Source: Triglochin maritima (lineage: Eukaryota > Streptophyta > Magnoliopsida > Alismatales > Juncaginaceae). From it: DNA of 64,000 nucleotides. The DNA lies in assembly GCA_963682175.1 (NCBI GenBank), contig OY821770.1, forward strand, positions 14,228,501 to 14,292,500. The letters are read 5' to 3'. Under the pieces are notes generated by a model. The model was given only the letters and a program-made list of their open reading frames with translations. It made no database searches and was not told the DNA's origin. Of the stretch, positions 25,001 through 35,593 are shown piece after piece. Both the position numbers and the translations under genes were made by a program. Every line of letters starts with the position of its first letter. The stretch's first letter is position 1.

Positions 25001-25019
25001 GTTACAAAATACAGTTTAA
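22007..25019 (+). pseudogene. TNP1-like gene with a C-terminal Ulp1 (C48) protease domain
   Basis: Around eleven exons with GT-AG borders can be followed. Exons from about 22007 and 22365 read LLGPIGENKIYWPSYLG and KWISYVGNWWKDFKT, like the plant Transposase_24 family; 22652-22924 gives RLSRRGYRKLEEAMM. An exon near 23095-23230 has RGVGSRIGVRQYFG. Exon 23447-23691 (CELFVNDPDMRVVAYWKVY...GDALLPISESE) resembles the TNP1/En/Spm domain. Exons from 24013 form a Ulp1-like cysteine protease with His in DHW (24385-24387), Asp in YWFDPL (24436-24438) and Cys in NTECGYY (24779-24781). The end EEMDETRETWSAYF stops at TAA 25017-25019. Decay includes stops near 22594, 22676 and 23644 and a missing AG acceptor before the His exon (ACAA at 24378-24381). 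Role inferred: accessory transposon protein with a SUMO-type protease fold. Confidence 0.75.
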
Positions 25020-25289
25020 TCACAGTTTAAATAGTGGATGAATGTTGTATATATATTACTTACATGTTTTGGTTGGATTGTATATGAGTATATTGAAGGT
25101 TGGAAATGAGTTAATGGTTGGATATGACTTACAGTGTTGGACATGAGTACTTATAATGGGTTGTGAGTTATGTTTTTATGTTGGATTATATATGAGTATA
25201 TTGAAGGTTTGAAATAAGTCAATGGATGGAAATGAGTTATATTTTCTGTGCAGGAGTTTGAGTCTGAATTCAAACCATCAAAACCCAAA

Positions 25290-25960
25290 TTTGATAATGA
25301 GTCTACCACGTCGGATATCTTCCATATCCGACATGGTAATGGGTCTACCAAGTCGGATATACTCCATATCTGACGTGGTAGACCCATTATCAAATTTTTG
25401 TTTTGATGGTTTCAATTCAGACTCAATCCCCTACACAGAAATGTAACTCACATCCAATTTATCCTACTGTTTGACCCAAAATTGATAATGGATCTACCAC
25501 ATCGGATTTCCTCCATATCCGACGTGGTAGAGACTTGTATCATGTAAGATATGGAGGAAATCTGACGTGGTAGATCAATTATCAATTTTGGGTGTTGAGG
25601 GTTTTCATTTAGACTTAATCCTCTGCACAGAAAATGTAGTAACTCACATCCAATTTATCCAACTGTTCTACCTCAAAATTTATAATGGGTCTACCACATT
25701 GGATTTCCTACATATCCGACGTGATAGCCCATTATGAAGTATGAAATCCGACGTGGTAAACCCATTACAACGTCGGATATGGATGATATCCGACGTGGTA
25801 GAGCCATTATCAAATTTTGGTTTTGGGGTTTGAATTCAGACTCAAATCCCCTGCAAATAAAATGTAACTCACATCCAATTTATCCAATTGTTTGACCCAA
25901 AATTATAATAGGCTACCACGTCGGATTTACTCCATATCCGTTGTTATAATGGGTATTTTT
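25290..25960. repeat. Internal block of CACTA subterminal-type repeats
   Basis: At least ten inverted and direct copies of CTACCACGTCGGAT, ATATCCGACGTGGTAG and TCCTCCATATCC, spaced by AACTCACATCCAATTTATCC and TTCAGACTCAATCC repeats. Many pairs are inverted and could fold into hairpins. It lies between the two genes, directly upstream of the TNP2 leader. Confidence 0.75.
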
Positions 25961-26710
25961 TAGTGCGACATCATATAACCCTAGTAACCAACCCCTCAGA
26001 CCTAAACCCCATAACACCTCTCCCGACCTCACTATAGCCATTGAACCCACTGCACCGAGCTCACCGTAGCCCTTAAACCCACTGCACCATCTCCGAGCTC
26101 ACTGCAAACCCTAAACCCACCGCACCATCTCCGAGCACACCACAGCCTTGCCACAGCTGGACTCTGATCTATCCTCTTCAAGCTTAAATCAACTCTAACA
26201 AGGTCCCTCTTAAAAAAAGATTTTTTGCTTCTCTTGTTTGTTGATATTGTAAGAAGAGAAAAAATTCTCATTATTGCGAAGAGTGGCTTTTCGTTTTATA
26301 TTTCCACTTAACTGGATATGTAGTGTGTTCTATCTCCAAATCAAAGATTCCATGTTTTGGTCTAAATATCCGATTTTTAAGGGTTTCTTGTGGATCTAAC
26401 TGCTTATCTTGCCCATGTCAAAGTCAAAAATATTGGATCTTTATGTGGATTAGATTTTATTTTGCGTAATTTATCTTATTTTCCTGTGATTGATTGATAG
26501 TTGGGTTTTTAGTAAAATGTCTTGGAATGCATGCTACTATACTAGTAGAAAGATTATTTTAATTTTGTTGTTGGTTGAATTGCTAATTGATCTAAGAATA
26601 TAACATATCTACTGGTGATTTTGGATTTGGTTAATTTTGTGTTACTTTAAAATTACTATATATTGGGTTAATTTTATATCACAATTGTTTGTGTTGTTGG
26701 GTAGATAAAA
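25961..26710 (+). promoter_or_regulatory. Probable 5' leader and first intron of the TNP2 gene
   Basis: ATG-poor sequence with CCCTAGTAACCAACCCC and repeated CTCACTG/CCCACTGCACC words, then an AT-rich stretch ending TTGTTGGGTAG at 26704, a good splice acceptor 6 bases before the ATG at 26711. A donor is not securely placed. Inferred from position and composition only. Confidence 0.4.
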
Positions 26711-29568
26711 ATGTATCAAAATTGGATTTTTGCAAGTCGATTGAGTGATGAGTGCGGAGTTGATCAATTCCTAGAGCTTGCACAAAATAATGCCCATTTT
26801 AGAAATGAAGGAAAAGTCTTCTGTCCGCGTAGGAAGTGTCTTAACATGTTCTTAAGAGATGTAAAAGAAATCAAGGCTCATCTGTTTGAAAAAGGTTTTG
26901 ATGAAGGTTATACGCGTTGGATATGGCACAGTGAGAATGAATACGTAAAGAAAGAAAAGGTCCCTCACAAAAAGATGTTAATGATGATGATCGGTTAGAG
27001 GATATGATTTGAGATGTGGCCGAAAAGTTTGATGATAAACCACAAGTACTTAGTAATTTGTTGTCAGACAATGAAAAACTTTTATATATGGGTTGCAATG
27101 ATTTCAGTAGATTCTTTGTAGTGTTACAGTTATATACCTTGAAAGCCTCTAACAGTTGGAGTGATGTCAATTTTACTGCCTTACTTAAGTTGTTAAAAGA
27201 AATTCTTCCAGAAAACAACAAATTTCCGGACCGTACATATGAGGCAAAAAAATCTTGTGTCCAATGGGTATGCAGCATAGGAAAATACATGCATGCCCTA
27301 AGGATTGCATATTATATAGGGCCCAATATGAAAATATGCATTGTTGTCCGGTTTGTAACACGTTAAGGTATAAACAAAAGAAAAATGTGAGTGGTGATAT
27401 ACCAGTACAAGGGCCGCCTGCGAAGGTGTTGTGGTATCTTCCGATCATTCCAAGGTTGAAACGTTTGTTTGCCTGCCCTGCGGAATCAAAAAATCTGACA
27501 TGGCACGCAGATCGTGATAAAGCGAATGATCAGATGCTTCGACATCCGACTGATTTGCCACAGTGGAAGAAGATCGATTCAGATTTTCCGATGTTCGGTC
27601 AAGAATCCAGAAATCTAAGACTTGGTTTGTGTACTGATGGAATGAATCCTTACGGGAGTTTGAGTAGCATTCACAGTACGTGGCCTCTTCTACTAGTGAT
27701 GTACAATCTACCTTCATGGTTAAGCATGAAACATAGATACATGATGTTGTCTTTAATGAATTCTGGTCTAGAACAACCAGGAAATGACATACATGTGTAT
27801 TTGGCTCTCCTAATTGATGACTTGAAGAAATGTGGAATGATGGCGAGCAAGTGTGGGATGCCCACCGTCAACAGTCATTTACAATGCGTGCGATGATATT
27901 TTGCACAATTAATGACTTCCCTGCATATGGAAATCTGTCTGGCTATTCGGTGAAAGGGCACAAAATGTGTCCTATTTGTGAAGAAAACACATGTTCTTTG
28001 CAGCTTGTGCATGGCAGTAAGACAATGTATCTTGGTCATCGCAAATTTCTTTCTATGGGTCATCTGTATCGTAAAATGAAAAAGGCATTTAATGGAAAGC
28101 ATGAATTCCAAGAACCTCCTATAGAATCAGTGCAAGACAAGTTCTTGAGCGGTTGAAGAACATCCAATGCAAATTCGGCAAGTCTTACGAACGCGGAAAT
28201 TATAAGAGTAGCTAGGGAAAATCCATTTTTTAACCTTCCTTATTGGGAGACTTTAGAAGTCAGACACTGTATTGATGTGATGCATATCAAAAAAAAATCC
28301 ACGTAGACATTGTATTAATGTAATGTAAATCAAGTCTGACTTTAGAATTTGGATAAGTTGTAATGTAAAATGTAATGTAATGTAAAATGTAATGTAAAAT
28401 GGCAAAAAGTATTTGGATAAGTTGCAGAATGAAGTAGTTGTTACAATATGTCAGTTGGAGATGTACTTTTTGCCATTTTTTTGACATTATGGTTCATTTG
28501 GCGATTCATCTGGTTAGAGAAGTTAAGCTACTCAGTCCGCTATTTTTGAGGTGAATGTATCCATTCGAGAGTTACATGGGTGAGTTAAAAGATTATTGTA
28601 AGAATCAACGAAGGCCAGATGCGTGTATCGTTGAAGGGTACATAACTCAAGAGATAATTGAGTTTTGTAATGAGTACTTGGCTTATACTAAGAGTACGGG
28701 ACTTCCTAAGAACAGACATGAAGATAGGATTGAAGGTAAAGGTACGCGTGGCCCAAAGATGACAAGTCCAAAAGGTGAGGATCTCTTTAAAATGTATTTA
28801 TACGTGTTGTGTGATTTTGATGAAGTCCAACCTTGTTTGGATGAACACATGACCATAGTGAGGAAAACATCATTCTTGGACTGATCAACAAGTAATTAAT
28901 GCTCACAATAAGGCTTTTGTTAATTGGTTCAAGGAAACCGTGTACAACCTAAAGTGTCTGAAAATTTGAAGTGGTTGGCATATAGACCAAATCCTATAGT
29001 GACATCTTATAATGGCTATGATATCAATTATTTTTCTTTCTATACCAAAATGGAGGATGAGAAAACCACAATGCAGAATAGTGGGGTCACTTTGGTAGCT
29101 GAATCGTTGCACATATTTAGTTCGAAAAATAGAAATCTCATATATGCCAATATATCTTATTATGGTCAGAATGAAGAAATATGGGAGCTGATTTTTACTA
29201 AATTCAATGTTGTGGTATTTAAATGCAAGTGGGTGGACAATAAGAATGGTCTTCAAGTCGATGATTTGGAGTTTACTTTGGTGAACCTTAAAAAAGAAGG
29301 TTTTAAGGAAGATCCTTTCACTCTGGCATGTCAAGCAAAATAGATATTTTATGTAAAAGACTAGTGTGCTAATGAATGGTCAGTAGTTTTAGAAGGAAAA
29401 TGGCAAATCATGGCTGAAGAAGATGTTAATGAGATTGAAGAAATTCCCCCATTTGCACAAGTACCTGAACTTAAATCGCTCGATGACGACAGAACTGTTG
29501 ACAACTTAATTATCCGAGATCATCATCATGAAGGAATATGGATCGAATATCCTATAAGTAAAAAATGA
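26711..29568 (+). pseudogene. TNP2-type CACTA transposase, disrupted
   Basis: ATG 26711 opens a Transposase-associated domain with CPRRKCLN, HLFEKGFDEGYTRW and WHSE. From 27040 comes the TNP2 (Transposase_21) region: ILPENNKFPDRTYEAKK, then after a frameshift near 27255 HACPKDCILYR and CCPVC, DGMNPYG, and after another near 27830 CTINDFPAYGNLSGYSVKG with CPICEEN. PYWETLEVRHCIDVMHI (about 28240) is followed by AT-rich filler. It resumes with YLDKLQNEVVVTICQLE (28412), then MYPFESYMGELKDYCKN (28555, DUF4218 region) and WLAYRPNPIVTSYNGYDINY (DUF4216 region). The end EYPISKK stops at TGA 29566-29568. The protein would cut and join element ends. At least four frameshifts, stops (27009, 28554, 28882) and the internal loss make this copy inactive. 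Confidence 0.85.
28285..28410 (+). other. Filler sequence replacing part of TNP2
   Basis: Between the VMHI block and YLDKLQ, where a complete TNP2 has well over 100 codons, there is only AT-rich sequence with repeated TGTAATGTAAAATG. A word pair TTTGGATAAGTTG occurs at both edges (28350 and 28414), and GACATTGTATTAATG resembles nearby bases. This looks like a deletion with templated filler. Confidence 0.5.
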
Positions 29569-29909
29569 AAACGAAAACGTAAAAACTAAAGGTTCATTGT
29601 ATGTTGTATTAAGTAGATGCATTTGTATGTTGATACGAATGTTGTCCATTTGATGGATATGATTTTGTTATTGCTGGACTGAATATGAATGTTGTGAGAA
29701 TTAATTACTTGTTTTATGGATACGAATGTTGTGAATTTGTCTATTGATATGTTGATAGATTTGTATGTTTGATATGAATGTAATGATAGATATGAATGTT
29801 GTGAATTACTTGTTTTATAGATATGAATGTTTGATTGATACTGCAGAGTTTGAGTCTGAAATAGAGGTATCAAACAAATAATAAAACTAAACATATGAAG
29901 AAGAAAAAT
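29569..29909. other. CACTA 3' untranslated region
   Basis: AT-rich sequence with loose repeats of GATATGAATGTTGTGAAT after the TNP2 stop. No coding content. Confidence 0.5.
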
Positions 29910-30345
29910 CCTACAGCGTCGGCCTTTATGTAGCACCGACGTTGTAGGATATTTCTTTTATTTTTTATTTTAAGAATCCTACTACGTCGGACATACAAAA
30001 ATGCCGACGTGATAGATGTCATACTACCACGTTGGTTCTATAAAACAATCGACGTGGTAGGTTATTTTTTATTTTATTTTTATTTTTATTAAAGACCCTA
30101 CCATGTCGGTCATATAAGACGACAGACGTGACGTGGTAGGATTTTGAGGAGCCCACTTGCGCGTCGATTTATCACGTCGGTTTCGGTTAAAACTATGGCC
30201 GACGTTATAGAGCATACTACCACGTCGGTTGTAACGACCGACGTTAAAGAGTACACCTTTATAACGTCTCCCACGTACCACGTTGGTCATGGATGACAAT
30301 CAACCTGACGTTGTACCCTTAATATCAGACGTCGTAGCCCTTTTT
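29910..30345. repeat. Right subterminal repeat block of the CACTA element
   Basis: Direct and inverted copies of CTACCACGTCGG, CCGACGTGGTAGG and GACGTTGTAG, ending about 12 bases before the terminal CCAGCAGTG. It pairs with the left block. Confidence 0.7.
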
Positions 30346-31367
30346 TTTCCAGCAGTGAGCCATCTCTCTCTTTCCACCCACGCTCCCTCTGTCCTCTCTC
30401 TCCACACAAACCCTCTTCTCCTCGTTCCTCTCTCTCTCTCTCTCAAACCCCCTTTGTAGCCCTCTCTCTTTCCACCCTCCCTCCCTCCTCTCTCTCTCTC
30501 ACCCTCTTCTACTGTCACCATGGAAGGCAAGGAGGACTGGATGAGGGGTTGGCAAAGAGGACGGTGGGGTCGGTGAGGGACGGGGTAGTTAAGGTTTCGT
30601 CTGGGTTTGGGGCGATGTTGAGGAGAGAGAAAGAGTGGAGCGAGGAGAAGAGAGTGTGAGAGAGGAGAGTGTGAGGGTGTAGGAACGAGAGAAAAGAGAG
30701 AAAAGGCGGGAAGAGAGAAGGGGCAGGAGAAAGAGTGATGAGAGAGAAAGGAAAGGAGAGAGTGGATTTGAGAAGGAGAGAAAAAAAGAGAAGAGAGAGA
30801 GAAATGTTTGTGTGGTTTTTATGTTTTTTTTAGTTTTTTTTTATTTTATAAGGTGTGATTTGCAAATTTTCACTCCAAAACCGTAATTAGCAAAATTTAT
30901 ACGGTATAATTTGTAAAATTTCACTCCAAAACCGTAACTTAACAGGCATATTAACGGCAAAGTTGCATAGAAGTAAAAGATTTGAGTGTTCAGGTGCATA
31001 AACCAAATTTCAAAAAATACAGGTGCACGTGACCAATTTCAACCCAAACAAGGTGCATAAACCCAATTCACCCATTCCATAAATACCCTCCCCCTACACA
31101 AATCCAATATACATGTGACCTCTTTAGGGTCTCAAAATAACCACGCCGGCGATGAAGCTGCAGCAATAACGAGTTCATCTTATGATTTAGTTACTTTTTA
31201 TGATTTTAATTTTAATTTATCTAATAAAAAATAAAATAAAGATGGAATCCAGATCATACTTAGGTATTCCTACGGTTTCATGTATTTTTCATCAAAAAAA
31301 AAGTAAGCTCCTTTCTATAAAAAATGTCATAGTTAAGCCCGGATTTGCATGAGTAGAGGTTTGGAGG

Positions 31368-31738
31368 TAGGGGTGCAACTTGGATTATTTGATTCGGATA
31401 TACGGTATATCCGAATTTTGTAATTCATTATCAAATTTGAATTCTTATCCGAAATTAGTAGAACTATCCGAATTGAAATCCAAATCTTCAAAATTTTTGA
31501 ATACTAATTGGTATTCGGATATTATCCGAAATTGAATATATATGTATATTGTAATTACGTTTCAAATATTAATTTTCGAATACTTCGAATTGGAAACACC
31601 TTATTTCCGAATTCGTATCCGATTTCTAATTGGTATTTTTTTAAACCAAATCTGTATCCGAAATTAAATTGGTAAGATGAAACTTACCAAACACCAACTA
31701 AATAGAAATTTTCGAATCGGTAACCATTTGCACTCCTA
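31368..31738. mobile_element. hAT-like MITE
   Basis: The left end TAGGGGTGCAACTTGG and right end ACCATTTGCACTCCTA are inverted copies with few mismatches. The roughly 371-bp interior is AT-rich with many ATTCGGATAT and ATCCGAAAT words and no coding. This end sequence and size suit non-autonomous hAT elements. The flanking 8-mers TTTGGAGG and TTTAAACA agree weakly, so the target duplication is decayed or absent. Confidence 0.55.
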
Positions 31739-31849
31739 TTTAAACACAGAATCACAAATTTACATGTGAATTGAGAGTCCATTAGTTACTTGGGGATTTG
31801 TAACTTTCATTAGTCCTTCCAACTTCTTAAGGTGACATGCGTGTGGTCC

Positions 31850-33176
31850 AATCGATAGTGATAGGGCCCACCCAGTAGACTAGGGCCAATCGACGATTGG
31901 CAAAGTCTTTCCGTTTCCGTCGAGTGGATACACACCATTTTTTAGTCGAGCAAGAATCAAAACAGATACAAGGCCCTACTTTCCAGTTTGAAGTAATAAG
32001 GGCTTGCTTGGCTCGAACAGAAGTAACTCTTTTTTTCGTGGAACAACTTTCACAATCCCCGGAGAGATGGTTCACTAATAGACCGAGGGATAAATAATTC
32101 GACTCATTCACATACAGATTATGAATATTTGGAATCCATATTATGCAAGGAGACATTGCTTTTGCTAATTCAAATCGAGGGGTGATATCAAATCGGTCTA
32201 CTTTCGGCGTCATATACATAGTTAGCACATTCGTTATAGTTTGCAGCTCTGTATCAGATCATCATCAATTCTGAAATACCATAATGAAAGTAACATAGGA
32301 GTTTGTAGGTATTTGACCAAATACGATCGTCCAGTTCCTATAGAACCCATCACTAAAATACCTCTAGAATGGGATAGGGCTAAGCGGAGCGAAAAGGGTT
32401 TTCCACGAGATGGGAAATGAAAACGATTAGCCCCGCACGAGGTTTGTGAATAAGTGATTGTCTGATAATGAGCAAGGAATATCCGTCTTTCTGCTAAACA
32501 AGATCTATTGAACTCATAATTCATTAGATACTTTTTATGAATGTCAACTAAGTATCGTAAGTAAATGGATCATGGTTATTCAATCATTTGATAACCAGAG
32601 TCATTCTTTGATAAATGATCACTAAGAGTCAGATTCCATAGAATTTTCTCAATTCCTTTTTCTGTCCTTAGGGCGGGGAACTAAACCAAGAATTCTCTTT
32701 CTTCATCATCAATCGAATCACTGTTCGCGACCCAGGATTCTATTTTATCATCAATCCAATCACCGTTAACGTTTTTTTTTCTTTTTCTTATCAATGAATA
32801 GATCTCTTTACTTGTACGACTTAGATGTCTCGTATTTCTCGAAAAAGTGATTCGATTGATGGGATTTGGTATGATACTTATGAGATCGACGATATCGATG
32901 AGCTTGATATTCAAATATTTATTCTTAGAACTAGAACGTATTGATTTGACCCCATAAGCGGGACCACTGCCCAATAGCATGTTGCCGCCAGAAGCAGGAC
33001 CCCGTATTTCTTCCAGAGAATCTCCTAATTGTTCTAGAGCAACTAGAAAGATATTTTTTAACGAGAAAGAATTAAGTTCAGATGAAAGATATTTATCCAG
33101 AAGTTTTTGCAACTCAATCATGTATGATGGAATCATCAAAGATTTGATCTTTTCTAACTCTGTCTGTAACTCTTAG
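31850..33176 (-). pseudogene. ycf2: Organelle-derived ycf2 fragment
   Basis: Read on the - strand this is part of plastid ycf2, a giant essential plastid protein with an AAA-type ATPase motif. From 33139: [64 protein letters not shown] and [19 protein letters not shown]. From 32520: [32 protein letters not shown] and the Walker A region [14 protein letters not shown]. From about 32220: [27 protein letters not shown] and [12 protein letters not shown]. Stretches after the Walker A motif are missing or shifted. From about 32036 down to 31850 the sequence is not ycf2 that I recognise. A nuclear plastid insertion is likeliest; a mitochondrial copy of plastid DNA is an alternative. Confidence 0.9.
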
Positions 33177-33968
33177 AGGCTCGGGAAACAAAAAGAAGAG
33201 GTAACTCATCAAAGATTTGATGGAATCATCATTAGACTTATCGGTGTTGAATTTTTCAACCCATTTACAAATTAAAACCCGAGAAACTCGTCTCAGTGGG
33301 TGGGGTTATGGTCGAGCGAATACCCAAACCCACCTGCTAAAACAAAACAATATTATATATATTATTAATATCATACAGACTTATATATAGTTTAATAAGT
33401 ATAGTTAGGTATAGTTAAATACCAAAATCACTAGTTAACATATCCTTAAACAATTGTTTGACTTGTGAATATGTGATGAGTTATTAATCATGTTTTTTCT
33501 TCAAAAATATTCTTATATATGTTATTTTTATGAATATTTATTATTAATAATTATTTTAAAAAATATTTCGTCAACCTACAACCGCCAAAGAAACGTGTGG
33601 CAGGTTGGGTTGCGGACAAGATTTTAGGAAGCGGCAATTTACATCCCTTGACACTAAGAAATGGAATCGGATCCCAAAAGTCTCATTCTTCTGTTTGTTT
33701 GATTGAGATTTTTTAGTAAAAAAAATAGTGAACAATAAAAAAAATTATTAGTGAAAAATAAAAACAACCACCACTGACATTAGTGCTTAGTGTTTACTAA
33801 TCACACTACGAAAAGAAAAGAAGCACATTCATCCAACAAGTCCACTCCAACCGCCCATTCCTCTCTCTCTCCTCATTCCGGGTGTTGTTGCTATCATCTC
33901 TCTCTCTCTTCCTCCCAGAACCCCACTTGCTGCCGTTTTCTCCTCCTCCTTAAGCCGAAACCACGACG
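33177..33968. other. Intergenic and probable PLATZ promoter/5' leader
   Basis: AT-rich to about 33780, then a CT-rich leader (33855-33945, CTCTCTCTCC and TCTCTCTCTCTTCC) just before the ATG at 33969. CT-rich leaders are common in plant genes. No clear TATA box could be fixed. Confidence 0.4.
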
Positions 33969-35593
33969 ATGTTAGCCACCGGCGCGGCTCTCGTCCCACC
34001 CTGGCTGGAGCCCCTCCTGACCGCCCCGTTCTTCTCCACTTGCCACTCCCACGACTCCTCCCCGCGAAGTGAGCGCAACATGTTTTGCCTCGACTGCCCC
34101 TCCTCCTCCGCCCTCTGCTTCTATTGCCGCTCCTCCGCCCACTCTCAGCACCGCACCATACAGGTATATATAAATCGACCCAAATTTAATTTTCATTCAA
34201 TCCATAATCTTGACTATTCCAGAATTATAATCATGGAGTCTTTTTGGAGCACGACCAGCCAACAGCAACAACCTCATCATATACATTTCTTGGATTTTGG
34301 AATTCTTAATCATGAAATTTTGGTCGTAGGTTCACATTCTTACCAACCTTTTCTACATTTTTTGCCTTTCATCTACACAATTTTCATCACATGCATGAAG
34401 TAGGTCACACATACTGCATGACACATTTGATGTTAGTAAGTCTCGAATCCTGGTCTTAACTATTGACCTGTAACAAAAGGTCACAATTCCACATCAAAAC
34501 CGGTCCGGTTGTTACAATGGCTAAAATTCATTACTTTCAACTCACACCTAATTAATTCTTGTTGTTTAGGTAATGTGAGACTATAATTTCTAAGATGTCA
34601 ATGGTAGTATTGAGATATGCTTGTCTGTTGATGCGAATAGATAAGACGGTCGTCGTACCACGACGTGGTGAGAGTGGCGGAGATAGAGAAGGTGTTGGAT
34701 ATAAGTGGAGTGCAGACGTATGTCATCAATAGTGCTCGTGTGCTGTTTCTTAACGAGCGACCGCAGCCCAAAGGCGGGTTGGGAGCAACGAGTAGTGGCG
34801 GTGCTCCGGCTGTCGGGAAGATTGGTGGGATTGTGGCAGCCGGCGGAGGCGTGCACCGCACGTGTGAGACTTGCTCGAGGACTCTCCTTGACCTCTTCCG
34901 TTTTTGTTCCCTTGGATGTAAGGTAAGGAATCTCACGGTGGACATGACCGAGTTTTGTTTTTGGGAAATATGAAGTTTTTGTTTATTTGTATGTAATTTT
35001 TGTATTGCTTGTCTTTATTTTGTGAAAATAATGTGGTTGTTTTATCATGTTTGTACCTTTTTCTTAGATCTAGATTGTTTTGCCATGGAAAGAAATATTA
35101 AATTTACAACTTTAAAATATTTCACTTTTTTTGTTTTCAAAATATAAAACTACACATTCGTTTCTTGATTTTGTTTTTCTACAAAATCGAAGAATCAAAA
35201 TTTGAATCTACACAAATAATATTTTCCTTGCTTAACTCGGGGACAATGCAGCTAGAGGGTATCAAAAGGAACGGTAACGCCTGCTTCGTGGTGGACGAGG
35301 ACGAGGAAGAAGAAGAGCAACCGAGTAGCGAGAAAAAAACGAAAGGAGTGGAGAAGACGAAAAGATGGAGAAGGCGAGCTAGAGGTATCGGTATTCGAGG
35401 TGGCAGTGGAGGAGGAGGAGGAGGTGGTGGTGGTGGAGAGACATCTCATGGGAGTGATGGACAAGGCATGTGCACTCCACCTCTAACGTCAACTTCCCAT
35501 AGTATTCTCCCCACAAGTGTTAATAACAATAACAACAACAACACTAGGAGAAGAAAAGGTATTCCTCATAGATCTCCATTGGCTTCCTCCTAA
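33969..35593 (+). CDS. PLATZ zinc-finger transcription factor, three exons
   Basis: Exons 33969-34163, 34641-34922 and 35252-35593 join in frame through GT-AG introns of 477 and 329 bp and encode 272 residues. PLATZ proteins are plant-specific zinc-dependent DNA-binding proteins that mostly repress AT-rich promoters. Both signature zinc sites are complete. The first has CHSH, then 11 residues to CLDC, CFYC and HSQH (residues about 25-60). The second is CETC, 10 residues, then CSLGC (end of exon 2). The conserved core [19 protein letters not shown] and [16 protein letters not shown] is intact. Exon 3 is basic and low-complexity: an acidic DEDEEEEE run, a KRWRRRARG basic run (possible nuclear signal), about ten glycines and seven asparagines. 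A GIVAAGGG insert lengthens the inter-finger loop. Length and start (ATG after a CT-rich leader) fit the family. No disruption seen; likely functional. Confidence 0.95.

Larger units (their letters stand above)
20964..30357 (+). mobile_element. CACTA (En/Spm) transposon, 9.4 kb, AGC target duplication
   Basis: The left end is CACTGCTGGAAA (20964) and the right end TTTTTCCAGCAGTG (to 30357), perfect short terminal inverted repeats of the CACTA type. AGC at 20961-20963 is repeated at 30358-30360, the 3-bp duplication characteristic of the superfamily. Subterminal regions (20980-21780 and 29910-30345) hold many direct and inverted copies of a CTACCACGTCGG-like word. Two + strand genes lie inside: a TNP1-like gene fused to a Ulp1 protease domain (22007-25019) and a TNP2 transposase (26711-29568). 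Both are disrupted. A third block of the subterminal word separates them. Confidence 0.95.
20453..31074. mobile_element. Long-TIR element split by a CACTA insertion
   Basis: The outer ends are inverted copies. The left starts TGGGTGAATTGGGTTTAT and the right ends ATAAACCCAATTCACCCA. The inverted similarity continues inward for several hundred bases, through TTTATGCACCTGA, ACTCAAATCT and TTTTATAAGGTG blocks, into a CT-rich tract on the left (20700-20960) and a GA-rich tract on the right (30600-30810). Without the 9.4-kb CACTA insert the element would be about 1.2 kb and non-coding. Flanking 8-mers TTAGATAA (20445-20452) and TTCCATAA (31075-31082) agree at 6 of 8 positions, a possible decayed target duplication of Mutator or hAT size. 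Confidence 0.7.

Noticed and set aside
33969..34403. 144-codon frame at the PLATZ start taken as a single-exon gene
   Set aside because: Only its first 65 codons match PLATZ; beyond 34163 it reads an intron with a standard GT donor, and the family core resumes at 34641.
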